13,954 bases of DNA from Ruminococcaceae bacterium UBA5904 (GTDB taxonomy: Bacteria > Bacillota > Clostridia > Oscillospirales > Acutalibacteraceae). The notes under the pieces were generated by a model, which was given only the letters and a program-made list of their open reading frames with translations, did no database searches and was not told the origin of the DNA. Numbering within the stretch: position 1 is the first letter of the stretch; every line of letters starts with the position of its first letter. Position numbers and translations under genes: made by a program. The stretch lies in NCBI GenBank assembly GCA_002431305.1, contig DJEG01000079.1:1-13954 (forward strand), read 5' to 3'. Below, piece after piece: positions 6,491 through 13,171 of the stretch.

Positions 6491-7671
6491 AAAAAGTAAT
6501 TTCGTTTTTTTGCCTCGTTCTGATTCTTACGGCGTGCGTTTCGTGTTCATTCTCCGCGTTTGCTGTTGGCGAGAGCATAAACGTATATAACTGGGGCGAG
6601 TATATCGACCAGGACGTCCTCGATATGTTTTACGACGAGACGGGTATTAAGGTAAACTACACGACGTACGATTCGAACGAGACTATGTACTCGAAAATAG
6701 TTTCGGGAGCGGCGAGTTACGACGTTGTTGTTCCGTCGGACTATATGATAAGCAAGATGGTGCAGGAGGGGCTTCTCGCCGAACTTGATTTTAACAACAT
6801 TCCGAATTACAAATATATAGGAGACGAATACAAGGGACTCGAATACGACCCGGACGAAAAATACTCCGTGTCGTACACGTGGGGTACCGTCGTTATTATT
6901 TACAATACTAAATTCGTAGACGAAGAGGACGTTAAGGACGAGAGCATAAATCTCTTATGGAACAAAAAATACGCGGGCAAGATTCTTATGTTCGACAATC
7001 CGCGCGACGCGTTCGGTCTTGCGCTGAAAAAGGCGGGACATTCGCTCAATTCGCTTAATGAAAACGACTGGAGCGAGGCACAGAAGCTGTTAAAAGAACA
7101 GAAACCGCTCGTTCAGGCGTACGTTATGGATCAGATATTCGATAAAATGGCTTCCGAGGAAGCGTGGATTGCTCCGTACTATGCGGGTGACGCGTACACG
7201 ATTCAGCAGGACAACCCCGACATCTCGTTTTATCTGCCCAGAGAGGGAAGCAACTTCTTCACCGATGCCATGTGCGTGCTGAAATCCTCGCAGAATAAGG
7301 AGAATGCGGAGAAGTTTATTAACTTCATGTGCAGGACGGATATCGCCCTTATGAACGCGGAAGAGATCGGCTACGGCACTCCGCAGACGGAGGCGTACAA
7401 GCTTCTTGACGAGGAAGTTGCTTCAAACGAACTGCTCTACCCGAGCAAGGAGAAGCTTCAGAAGCAGACGGAGGTATTTATAAATCTGCCGTCGAATATC
7501 AGCATGCTTCAGAGCGCACTATGGACATCGCTGAAAGTTGACGGCGAGGAAAATTCGACGCTCGGATACGATATCGCATTCTATTCGATAATAGGAATAC
7601 TCGCGCTGATTCTCGGCGTTAACATTATTACAAAACAGCACCGAAAGAAACTTTACAGAACACGGGAGTGA
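6487..7671 (+). CDS. potD: Polyamine-binding protein PotD, lipoprotein-like, with an extra C-terminal membrane helix
   Basis: Extracytoplasmic substrate receptor of the importer, 394 residues (E. coli PotD is about 348). Start: GTG at 6487, overlapping the potC stop, 10 nt after a run of G (6472-6476). The N-terminus has a signal peptide with a lipobox-like LTAC, so Cys17 could be lipidated. The mature part opens with INVYNWGEYID, the PotD/PotF signature, and has SDYM (84-87) and IGYGTPQ (294-300). By my alignment from memory, D260 corresponds to E. coli Asp257, while F258 and Y232 replace Trp255 and Trp229, so the polyamine preference may differ. Unusually, residues 364-382 (FYSIIGILALILGVNII) form a membrane helix followed by basic KQHRKK. 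That would give two anchors. The gene ends 4 nt before rimM. Confidence 0.9.
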   Translation: MKKVISFFCLVLILTACVSCSFSAFAVGESINVYNWGEYIDQDVLDMFYDETGIKVNYTTYDSNETMYSKIVSGAASYDVVVPSDYMISKMVQEGLLAELDFNNIPNYKYIGDEYKGLEYDPDEKYSVSYTWGTVVIIYNTKFVDEEDVKDESINLLWNKKYAGKILMFDNPRDAFGLALKKAGHSLNSLNENDWSEAQKLLKEQKPLVQAYVMDQIFDKMASEEAWIAPYYAGDAYTIQQDNPDISFYLPREGSNFFTDAMCVLKSSQNKENAEKFINFMCRTDIALMNAEEIGYGTPQTEAYKLLDEEVASNELLYPSKEKLQKQTEVFINLPSNISMLQSALWTSLKVDGEENSTLGYDIAFYSIIGILALILGVNIITKQHRKKLYRTRE

Positions 7672-7675
7672 AACG

Positions 7676-8200
7676 ATGCTTAAACAGTATCTTGAAATCG
7701 GACAGATTGTCGGCACGCACGGAATCAAGGGTGAGGTTAGACTCAATCCGTGGTGCGACAGCCCCGAATTCGTAAAGAGATTCAAAACGTTATATTTCGA
7801 TTCCGAGGGCATAAACGGCGTTAAAATCATTTCATGCCGTCCGCACGGAAACGTCGTTATATTAAAACTTGAAAACACCGATACGGTTGAATCGGCTTCC
7901 GCGCTGAGAAATAAAATTCTGTTTATGAACAGGGATGACTCCGGACTCGGGGACGGCGATTGGTTCGTTCAGGATTTGATAGGCTGTTCGGTCATTGATT
8001 CGGACGACGAGAGCAAGGTATACGGCACGCTTACCGACGTTACGGCGGGAGCGGGTGCAAACGACATTTGGAGTGTTACGGATTCAAATAACAGCGAGTA
8101 TCTTCTGCCCGCGATAAAGGACGTAGTAAAGGATGTCGACGTTAAAAACGGCGTTATTAAGATAAGTCCGATGAGAGGAATTTTTGATGATGCGGATTGA
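7676..8200 (+). CDS. rimM: Ribosome maturation factor RimM
   Basis: Cytoplasmic assembly factor for the 30S head that binds ribosomal protein S19; 174 residues, normal for the family. ATG at 7676 lies 7 nt after GGGAG (7664-7668), a site inside the potD end. The N-terminal domain (about 5-85) starts with the hallmark LEIGQIVGTHGIKGEVRL. The PRC-barrel domain (about 95-170) contains WFVQDLIGCSV, the VYGTLTDV turn and YLLPAIKDVVKDVDV. The usual neighbours rpsP and rplS are absent; rimM instead follows potD directly and overlaps trmD by 14 nt. It should share the pot transcript. Confidence 0.95.
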   Translation: MLKQYLEIGQIVGTHGIKGEVRLNPWCDSPEFVKRFKTLYFDSEGINGVKIISCRPHGNVVILKLENTDTVESASALRNKILFMNRDDSGLGDGDWFVQDLIGCSVIDSDDESKVYGTLTDVTAGAGANDIWSVTDSNNSEYLLPAIKDVVKDVDVKNGVIKISPMRGIFDDAD

Positions 8201-8888
8201 TATTCTTACGCTGTTTCCCGAAATGTGCGAGGCATATTATTCCGAAAGCGTTATAGGCAGAGCCAGGGATAAGGGGCTTATTGAGATAAATGCGGTGAAT
8301 ATCAGGGATTATACGCTCGATAAGCACAACAGGGTCGACGATTCCCCGTACGGGGGCGGAATGGGCATGCTCATGCAGGCGCAGCCGATATACGACTGTT
8401 TTAACGCGCTGTGCGAAGAACTCGGGAAAAGACCGCATTTGATATTCATGTCGCCCGAGGGAAAAACTTTGACCCAGCAGAGGGCGAAGGAACTGTCTCA
8501 GCTTGATAATATCGCTCTGCTGTGCGGACACTACGAGGGGGTCGACGAGAGAGTTCTCGAGGCGATAGTCGACGAAGAAATTTCGATAGGCGATTACGTT
8601 CTGACGGGCGGGGAGCTTCCCGCGCTTGTCCTGAGCGACTGTATCGCGCGTATGGTGGACGGAGTTCTGCCCAATGACGAGGCAAAGTCGAAGGAAAGTC
8701 ACTATGACGGTCTTCTCGAATATCCGCAGTATACAAAACCTGCGGTCTGGAACGGCATGGCTGTGCCGGATGTCCTTTTATCGGGGCACCACGCGAACAT
8801 AGAAAAATGGCGTGCGGAACAGTCTCTTAAAAGGACGGAGGAACGTCGTCCTGATATGTACGAAATGTATATGAAAAATAAAAAATAA
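8187..8888 (+). CDS. trmD: tRNA (guanine-37-N1)-methyltransferase TrmD
   Basis: SAM-dependent trefoil-knot enzyme that methylates G37 next to the anticodon and so prevents +1 frameshifting. It has 233 residues from the ATG at 8187, 8 nt after GAGG; a TTG at 8184 and a second ATG at 8190 are alternatives. Family motifs: PYGGGMGMLMQ (54-64), MSPEGKTL (88-95), LLCGHYEGVDER (111-122), the knot segment GDYVLTGGELPA (135-146), and DGLLEYPQYTKP (174-185). R155 and D174 probably correspond to the catalytic Arg154/Asp169 pair of E. coli TrmD. The C-terminal part, VPDVLLSGHHANIEKWR, is standard. It is last in the six-gene unit, followed by a strong terminator. Confidence 0.95.
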   Translation: MMRIDILTLFPEMCEAYYSESVIGRARDKGLIEINAVNIRDYTLDKHNRVDDSPYGGGMGMLMQAQPIYDCFNALCEELGKRPHLIFMSPEGKTLTQQRAKELSQLDNIALLCGHYEGVDERVLEAIVDEEISIGDYVLTGGELPALVLSDCIARMVDGVLPNDEAKSKESHYDGLLEYPQYTKPAVWNGMAVPDVLLSGHHANIEKWRAEQSLKRTEERRPDMYEMYMKNKK

Positions 8889-8907
8889 GGCATAATGTGG
8901 AAATTTT

Positions 8908-8952
8908 TGTTGTCCGTCGAAGATGTTTTTTCGTCGGACAACAGTCTTTTTT
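8908..8952 (+). terminator. Strong intrinsic terminator of the pot-rimM-trmD operon
   Basis: Perfect 9-bp stem TGTTGTCCG (8908-8916) / CGGACAACA (8935-8943), extended inwards past one T-T mismatch by CGAA/TTCG, followed by GTC and six T (8947-8952). It lies 20 bp after the trmD stop. Confidence 0.9.
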
Positions 8953-8981
8953 GGATTGTTTCAATAAATCAGGGCGTGATT

Positions 8982-9001
8982 CTTTGTGATTTTGCACAAA
9001 G
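8982..9001. promoter_or_regulatory. 7-bp palindrome upstream of ptsH, possible operator
   Basis: CTTTGTG, 6-nt centre ATTTTG, CACAAAG: exact arms. It lies about 78 bp upstream of the ptsH -35 box. The TGTG...CACA half-sites recall Crp/Fnr-type sites, but the spacing (6) is shorter than the classical 8, so the regulator is not assigned. Confidence 0.3.
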
Positions 9002-9078
9002 TTCATACAGTCGAAAAAAGTGTGTTTTAGTACAGTCTATGAATTATTGAAAAACGGCGGATATGAGGTTTTTTTTCA

Positions 9079-9106
9079 TTGACGAGCGGAAGTTTTGTGA
9101 TATAAT
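9079..9106 (+). promoter_or_regulatory. Promoter of ptsH
   Basis: TTGACG (9079-9084), 16-bp spacer, perfect TATAAT (9101-9106). The predicted start is near 9113, giving a 39-nt leader with GGGAG (9139-9143) before the ATG at 9152. The run of eight T at 9069-9076 just upstream may help activity. Confidence 0.75.
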
Positions 9107-9151
9107 AATTACTGTAGTTATTTATAAATTTATTGATTGGGAGTAGTCTCT

Positions 9152-9415
9152 ATGTACGTTAAAGATGTCGTTGTTCAGAACCAGGTGGGACTTCACGCTC
9201 GTCCCGCTACGTTCTTTATTCAGAAAGCCAACGAGTTCAAGTCCTCTATATGGGTTGAGAAGGAAGAAAGACGCGCAAACGCGAAAAGTCTTCTCGGCGT
9301 TCTTTCTCTCGGTATAATGGGAGGAACGAAGATCAGAATAATTGCCGGCGGTAACGACGAGCAGGAGGCCGTAGAGGCTCTCGCTAAGCTTGTAGAGTCG
9401 GGATTTGCCGATTAA
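9152..9415 (+). CDS. ptsH: Phosphocarrier protein HPr
   Basis: Small cytoplasmic phosphocarrier of the PTS and of carbon catabolite regulation, 87 residues, normal length. Start: ATG at 9152, 8 nt after GGGAG; an in-frame TTG at 9137 precedes the ribosome site and was rejected. His15 sits in GLHARPA, the active-site loop phosphorylated by enzyme I. Ser46 in AKSLLGVLSLG is the HPr kinase site. The presence of His15 separates it from the catabolite-only paralogue Crh, which has Gln there. In many Clostridia an HPr gene lies near uvrC, murB, rapZ and whiA, so the neighbourhood of uvrC fits. It has its own promoter and a terminator, but uvrC follows so closely that read-through is likely. Confidence 0.93.
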   Translation: MYVKDVVVQNQVGLHARPATFFIQKANEFKSSIWVEKEERRANAKSLLGVLSLGIMGGTKIRIIAGGNDEQEAVEALAKLVESGFAD

Positions 9416-9450
9416 AAGACATTCAATTTAAAATAAACGACACAATAGGA

Positions 9451-9477
9451 CGGGGACTGATATCAGTCCCCGTTTTT
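9451..9477 (+). terminator. Intrinsic terminator between ptsH and uvrC
   Basis: A perfect 22-bp palindrome (9451-9472) with arms CGGGGACTGAT and ATCAGTCCCCG, followed by five T (9473-9477). As RNA the stem would be 8-9 bp with a small loop. It lies 35 bp after the ptsH stop and 11 bp before the uvrC ribosome site. Confidence 0.88.
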
Positions 9478-9499
9478 ATCAGCAGGACGGGAGGCGGAA

Positions 9500-11359
9500 A
9501 TTACGGATTCCAATATAAAAGACGACAGATTAAAACGTTTGAGAAGCAAGGCGATGAGACTGCCTCTGACTCCCGGCGTTTATATAATGAAGGATAAAAA
9601 AAAGAATATTATTTATATAGGCAAGGCGAAGGCGCTAAAAAACAGAGTCAGCCAGTATTTCGGTTCGCAGAATAATCATACGATAAAAGTCCGCCGTATG
9701 GTCGAAAATGTTGAGGATTTCGATTATATTCTCGTCGGAAGCGAATTTGAGGCTCTCGTCCTCGAGTGCAGTCTTATAAAACAGCATATGCCGAAATATA
9801 ATATTCTTTTAAAGGATGATAAAGGATATCACTATATAAGAATCGGTCAGGGCGAGTGGAAAAGTCTGTCCGCAGTAAAACAGAAACTCGACGACGGCGC
9901 GAAGTATCTCGGTCCGTATACGAGCTCCGACTGCGTAAACCGCTCCGTCGAGGAGGCGTGCAAAATATTCAGACTGCCCGTGTGCTCGAAGGTATTTCCG
10001 AGAGATATAAAGTCGGGCAGACCGTGTCTTAATTATTATATAAAACAATGCTCCGCTCCGTGCGCGGGCAAAATCTCAAAGGAAGACCACAACTTAAACG
10101 TCGAAAACGCCGTTAAATTCGTAACAGGCGGAAGCGAAAAGATAGTAAGAGATTTAAAAAAACGTATGGAGCTTGCCGCCGAGGCTCTTGAATTCGAACG
10201 CGCGGCGGCGCTGAGAGATTCGATTAACGCGATTGAGAGAACGGCGAAAAAACAGAGCGTCGTAAGCGTAAAAACAGAAGAACAGGACGTTTTTGCGCTG
10301 AGCGAAACGCCGAATAGAATGTGTCTGATGGTTTTGCGCGTCGCGGACGGCAGACTTTACGACAGTGAGTATTTTATCTGCGAAGCCGTAGAAGACGCGG
10401 ACGAGGCTATGCCCGGAATGATAACGGAGTATTATTCAATAAGAGACTCGGTTCCGAGGGTCGTCTCTGTTGACAGAGAACTTGCAGACTCCGAAATGAT
10501 AGAGCGCTGGCTCAGCGAAAAAAGCGGACACGCCGTTAAAATACGCGTTCCCGAAAAGGGCGAAAACGCCCGTCTTATGGGGCTGTGCAGAACGAATGCC
10601 GCCGAAAAACTGGCGCAGTCCGTCGGCAGAGCAGGCAGAGATGTTGAGGCGCTGGACGAATTAAAAGAGCTTCTGGGACTTGATAAAATTCCCGAATATA
10701 TAGAATCGTACGATATTTCTCATACGGACGGCGCGGACAACGTTGCCGGTATGATAGTATTCAAAAACGGAAAACCGCTCAAAAGCGCGTACAGAAAATT
10801 CTCGATAAAAGGATTTTCAGGACAGGACGACTATCGTTCAATGGCGGAGGTGCTGACAAGACGTATGAATGAGTACGTCAAGCATAAGGACGACGGCGAA
10901 AACGAGGGATTCGGCAGACTTCCCGACCTTATACTGCTGGACGGTTCGCACGGTCAGGTCAACGCAGTAAAGCCCGTGCTTGATTCGTTCGGCGTGTATG
11001 TTCCGCTGTTCGGTATGGTAAAGGATTCTAAGCACAGAACCCGCGCAATAGCGTGCAACGGCGGCGAAATCGCGATTGTTGACAAGCGTAAGGTGTTTAC
11101 GCTGGTTTCCGATATACAGGAGGAGGTTCACAGGTTCTCCGTTTCATATCACAGAAACAAACAGTCGTCCTCTTTAAAAAAACTGTCGCTTACCGAAATA
11201 GACGGCGTGGGCGAGGCAAGAGCCAAAGCTTTGCTTGAAAAATTCAAAACGGTTAAGGCTGTAAAAAATGCGGGCGTAGAGGAGCTTCGTCAGGTTGATT
11301 CGATAACCGAAAAGACCGCAGAGAATATTTACAGATATTTTCACGGGGAGCATTCTTAA
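9500..11359 (+). CDS. uvrC: Excinuclease ABC subunit C (UvrC), probable ATT start
   Basis: Nucleotide excision repair endonuclease that makes both cuts around a UvrB-bound lesion. I place the start at ATT 9500, 5 nt after GGGAGG (9489-9494), giving about 619 residues; a TTG at 9539 gives 606 but has no ribosome site. Numbered from that TTG: a GIY-YIG nuclease (about 8-90) with GVY 13-15, YIG 26-28 and catalytic E71; four cysteines C149, C163, C171, C175 in the pattern of the UvrC iron-sulfur cluster; a UVR helix for UvrB (about 200-235, LEFERAAALRD); an RNase H-like nuclease (about 370-540) with D392 (YDISH), D468 (LLDGSHGQ) and H538; tandem HhH motifs (about 545-600, LTEIDGVGEARAKALL). All key residues are present. 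No LexA-like box is seen just upstream. Confidence 0.93.
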   Translation: MTDSNIKDDRLKRLRSKAMRLPLTPGVYIMKDKKKNIIYIGKAKALKNRVSQYFGSQNNHTIKVRRMVENVEDFDYILVGSEFEALVLECSLIKQHMPKYNILLKDDKGYHYIRIGQGEWKSLSAVKQKLDDGAKYLGPYTSSDCVNRSVEEACKIFRLPVCSKVFPRDIKSGRPCLNYYIKQCSAPCAGKISKEDHNLNVENAVKFVTGGSEKIVRDLKKRMELAAEALEFERAAALRDSINAIERTAKKQSVVSVKTEEQDVFALSETPNRMCLMVLRVADGRLYDSEYFICEAVEDADEAMPGMITEYYSIRDSVPRVVSVDRELADSEMIERWLSEKSGHAVKIRVPEKGENARLMGLCRTNAAEKLAQSVGRAGRDVEALDELKELLGLDKIPEYIESYDISHTDGADNVAGMIVFKNGKPLKSAYRKFSIKGFSGQDDYRSMAEVLTRRMNEYVKHKDDGENEGFGRLPDLILLDGSHGQVNAVKPVLDSFGVYVPLFGMVKDSKHRTRAIACNGGEIAIVDKRKVFTLVSDIQEEVHRFSVSYHRNKQSSSLKKLSLTEIDGVGEARAKALLEKFKTVKAVKNAGVEELRQVDSITEKTAENIYRYFHGEHS

Positions 11360-11400
11360 TAATTGATATTTTTTTGCATAATAATTGATATATTTTTCGG
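11357..11400. repeat. Two tandem 22-bp AT-rich units between uvrC and rsmD
   Basis: Units 11357-11378 and 11379-11400 each start with TAATAATTGATAT (13 bp identical) and match at 18 of 22 positions. The first overlaps the end of uvrC. They end 8 bp before the rsmD -35 box. The 22-bp period is about two helical turns, so an UP element or a regulator site on one DNA face is possible, as is chance in AT-rich DNA. Confidence 0.4.
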
Positions 11401-11408
11401 TTTTTCTG

Positions 11409-11438
11409 TTGACAAATGCGGTCGATTAATGAGATAAT
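11409..11438 (+). promoter_or_regulatory. Promoter of rsmD-coaD
   Basis: A perfect TTGACA (11409-11414), an 18-bp spacer and GATAAT (11433-11438). The start would be near 11445, leaving a leader of about 26 nt. No intrinsic terminator is visible after uvrC, so read-through from uvrC may add to it. Confidence 0.6.
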
Positions 11439-11470
11439 AATACTAATAATGGATTATTGGTGAATATTTA

Positions 11471-12016
11471 ATGAGAGTAATTACCGGTTCGGCAAGAGGC
11501 CGACGACTTATAACGCTTGAGGGCGAGGATATAAGACCTACGACGGATAAAGTCAAGGAGGCTGTTTTTTCGAGCATACAGTTCGAAATAGAGGGCAGAA
11601 GCATTCTTGATTTGTTTGCGGGCTCGGGCTCGCTCGGAATTGAGGCATTGAGCAGAGGCGCAAAGAAAGCCGTGTTCTGCGATTTGTCAAGACAGGCAGT
11701 CGGCGTTATAAATAAAAACCTCGAAAATACGCGTCTTGATTCGCTTGCGACGGTTATAAATACGGACGGAATTTCGTATTTAAGAACCACGCGTGAAAAA
11801 TTCGATATAGTATTTATGGATCCTCCGTACAGAAAACAGCTTATTGACAAAGCAATGCAGTACGCTCACGAGGTTATTAACCCCGGCGGGGTAATCGTCT
11901 GCGAGTCGGCGTACGATGAAAATTTACCGGAAAAATGCGGTGACTTCACAGTCGTCAAAGAGGCAAAGTACGGAAAAACAAAGGTTACGTATTACAGAGC
12001 GGAGGCGAACGCATGA
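11471..12016 (+). CDS. rsmD: 16S rRNA (guanine-966-N2)-methyltransferase RsmD
   Basis: Methylates G966 of 16S rRNA in the small subunit head; 181 residues, normal for the family. ATG at 11471 has only a weak site (GGTG at 11459-11462, 8 nt before). It opens with MRVITGSARGRRL and RPTTDKVKEAVFSSI, the RsmD hallmark. The SAM-binding motif I is LDLFAGSGSLGIEALSRGA (46-64), the acidic motif II residue is D71 (CDLS), and the catalytic DPPY is at 117-120. The stop overlaps coaD in ATGA. The rsmD-coaD pair is widely conserved in bacteria, which supports both calls. Confidence 0.94.
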   Translation: MRVITGSARGRRLITLEGEDIRPTTDKVKEAVFSSIQFEIEGRSILDLFAGSGSLGIEALSRGAKKAVFCDLSRQAVGVINKNLENTRLDSLATVINTDGISYLRTTREKFDIVFMDPPYRKQLIDKAMQYAHEVINPGGVIVCESAYDENLPEKCGDFTVVKEAKYGKTKVTYYRAEANA

Positions 12017-12504
12017 ACCGTATCGCGGTATGTCCGGGAAGTTTTGACCCCGTAACGAACGGACATATAGATATAATAAAAAGAGCGTCTTCGATGTTCG
12101 ACAAGGTCATTGTTCTCGTTATGTACAATGCCAGAAAAAACGGCGGGACGCTTCCCGTTGAGGAACGCGCGGAGCTCATAAGGCGGTGCGTGGACGGCAT
12201 GCCGAATGTGGCAGTCGATTTTTACGGCGGACTGCTTGCCGACTATGTTAAGATGAACGGAGTCTGTGCCATTGTCAAGGGACTGCGCGCCGTTTCCGAT
12301 TTCGAGGACGAATTTCAGCAGGCTCTGGCAAACAAGAAGCTGGCTCCCGACGTCGAGACGGTATTTGCCGTTACGAGCAGTGAGTATATGTATTTAAGTT
12401 CGAGCGTCGTACGCGAAATATGCCGTTACGGCGGTGATATTTCGGGATTCGTTCCCGACGTTATAAGGGACGATATTGTTAAAAAATATTCATCAGAAAT
12501 GTGA
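12013..12504 (+). CDS. coaD: Phosphopantetheine adenylyltransferase CoaD
   Basis: Fourth step of coenzyme A synthesis: joins 4'-phosphopantetheine and ATP to dephospho-CoA and pyrophosphate. It has 163 residues, normal for the hexameric bacterial enzyme. ATG at 12013 overlaps the rsmD stop by 4 nt; GGAGG at 12001-12005 lies 7 nt upstream. Nucleotidyltransferase motifs: CPGSFDPVTNGHIDI (7-21), containing the TxGH site with His18; VKGLRAVSDFEDEFQ (88-102) with Arg92 region substrate contacts; and YLSSSVVREI (127-136), the ISSTxxR-type motif. Translational coupling to rsmD is likely. Confidence 0.95.
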   Translation: MNRIAVCPGSFDPVTNGHIDIIKRASSMFDKVIVLVMYNARKNGGTLPVEERAELIRRCVDGMPNVAVDFYGGLLADYVKMNGVCAIVKGLRAVSDFEDEFQQALANKKLAPDVETVFAVTSSEYMYLSSSVVREICRYGGDISGFVPDVIRDDIVKKYSSEM

Positions 12505-12518
12505 GATATTTAAGTTTT

Positions 12519-12524
12519 TATAAT
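12519..12524 (+). promoter_or_regulatory. Possible -10 box before the coiled-coil gene
   Basis: A perfect TATAAT just 4 bp before AAGGAG. I find no -35 box at the right distance, and the leader would be short, so this may be AT-rich spacer only. Confidence 0.2.
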
Positions 12525-12544
12525 ATAAAGGAGTGCAAAAAACT

Positions 12545-13096
12545 ATGAATTACGAGGATATTATTGAGAAAATCGAGGACATACTTGAAGAGGGTAAAGT
12601 TTCCGTTATGGGCGGAAAAATCAAGGTTGACGGCGACGCTATCAGAGAGTGTCTTGAGGAACTTACCTCCTCCGTTCCCACAGAGATTATACAGGCAAGA
12701 AAAATCGTCGCAGAGAGACGTGACATTATAACCAAGGCTCAGGAAGCCGCCGGAAAGATGATTCAGGACGCGCAGGCTCAGGCTAAGAAGCTCGTAGAGA
12801 TGGATGCGATAACTCAGGGCGCGAGAGCCGAGAGCGACCGTATTATCGCTGAAGCCAACGAGAAAGCCGATGGTATCGTAGACGACGCGAACAAGAGAGC
12901 AAACGAGATTTCCGCATCTGCGCAGAAATGGTCGCACGACATGAGAGCGTCCGCAGGCGAATTTGTAAACAGTATCATGAGCGAGTGCGAGAGTTTTCTT
13001 GCAAACGATATCGAGCATTATCAGAAGAGTCTTGACAATATAAGACTCGCTCAGTCCAAGCTTGACAGAATTAATCATAAAAACAGCGAAAAATAA
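12545..13096 (+). CDS. Soluble coiled-coil protein next to coaD (ATP synthase b/H-like), function unknown
   Basis: A 183-residue protein without signal peptide or membrane helix. ATG at 12545 is 11 nt after AAGGAG (12528-12533); the GTG at 12533 overlaps that site and was rejected. After a short acidic start (MNYEDIIEKIEDILEEG) and VSVMGGKIKVDGDAI, residues about 45-135 are one long Ala/Glu/Lys/Arg-rich helix (IIQARKIVAERRDIITKAQ, GARAESDRIIAEANEKADG). The heptad-like pattern resembles the stalk of ATP synthase b or V-type subunit H, but no other ATP synthase gene is near. A second helix (about 140-175) ends it. In many Clostridia a homologue, loosely annotated as ATPase, sits right after coaD. 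That annotation comes from the coiled coil and is not evidence of ATP synthase function. A cytoplasmic scaffold or division-site role is conceivable. Confidence 0.75.
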   Translation: MNYEDIIEKIEDILEEGKVSVMGGKIKVDGDAIRECLEELTSSVPTEIIQARKIVAERRDIITKAQEAAGKMIQDAQAQAKKLVEMDAITQGARAESDRIIAEANEKADGIVDDANKRANEISASAQKWSHDMRASAGEFVNSIMSECESFLANDIEHYQKSLDNIRLAQSKLDRINHKNSEK

Positions 13097-13131
13097 TAAT
13101 ACATAAAATTAAACATTATTTTACGGCTCCC

Positions 13132-13161
13132 CGCATATCTATATCTATGAATCGATATGCG
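13132..13161 (+). promoter_or_regulatory. Hairpin abutting the ribosome site of the DUF4830-like gene
   Basis: CGCATATC (13132-13139) and GATATGCG (13154-13161) form a perfect 8-bp stem with a 14-nt loop. Its last base is the first G of the GAGG ribosome site. No T-run follows, so it is not a terminator. It also hides an upstream in-frame ATG at 13157. It may influence translation. Confidence 0.35.
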
Positions 13162-13171
13162 AGGTGTTGTT

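Noticed and set aside
8157..8702. Minus-strand open frame of 181 residues across rimM/trmD
   Set aside because: Antisense to trmD, which is unambiguous; no supporting signals.
9152..9415. Crh (catabolite-only HPr paralogue) instead of HPr
   Set aside because: His15 is present in GLHARPA, and Crh has Gln at this position.
12518..13078. Long minus-strand open frame (186 residues) opposite the coiled-coil gene
   Set aside because: It is antisense to a gene with a ribosome site and clear helical pattern; its protein has no family features and the frame follows from the biased codons of the real gene.
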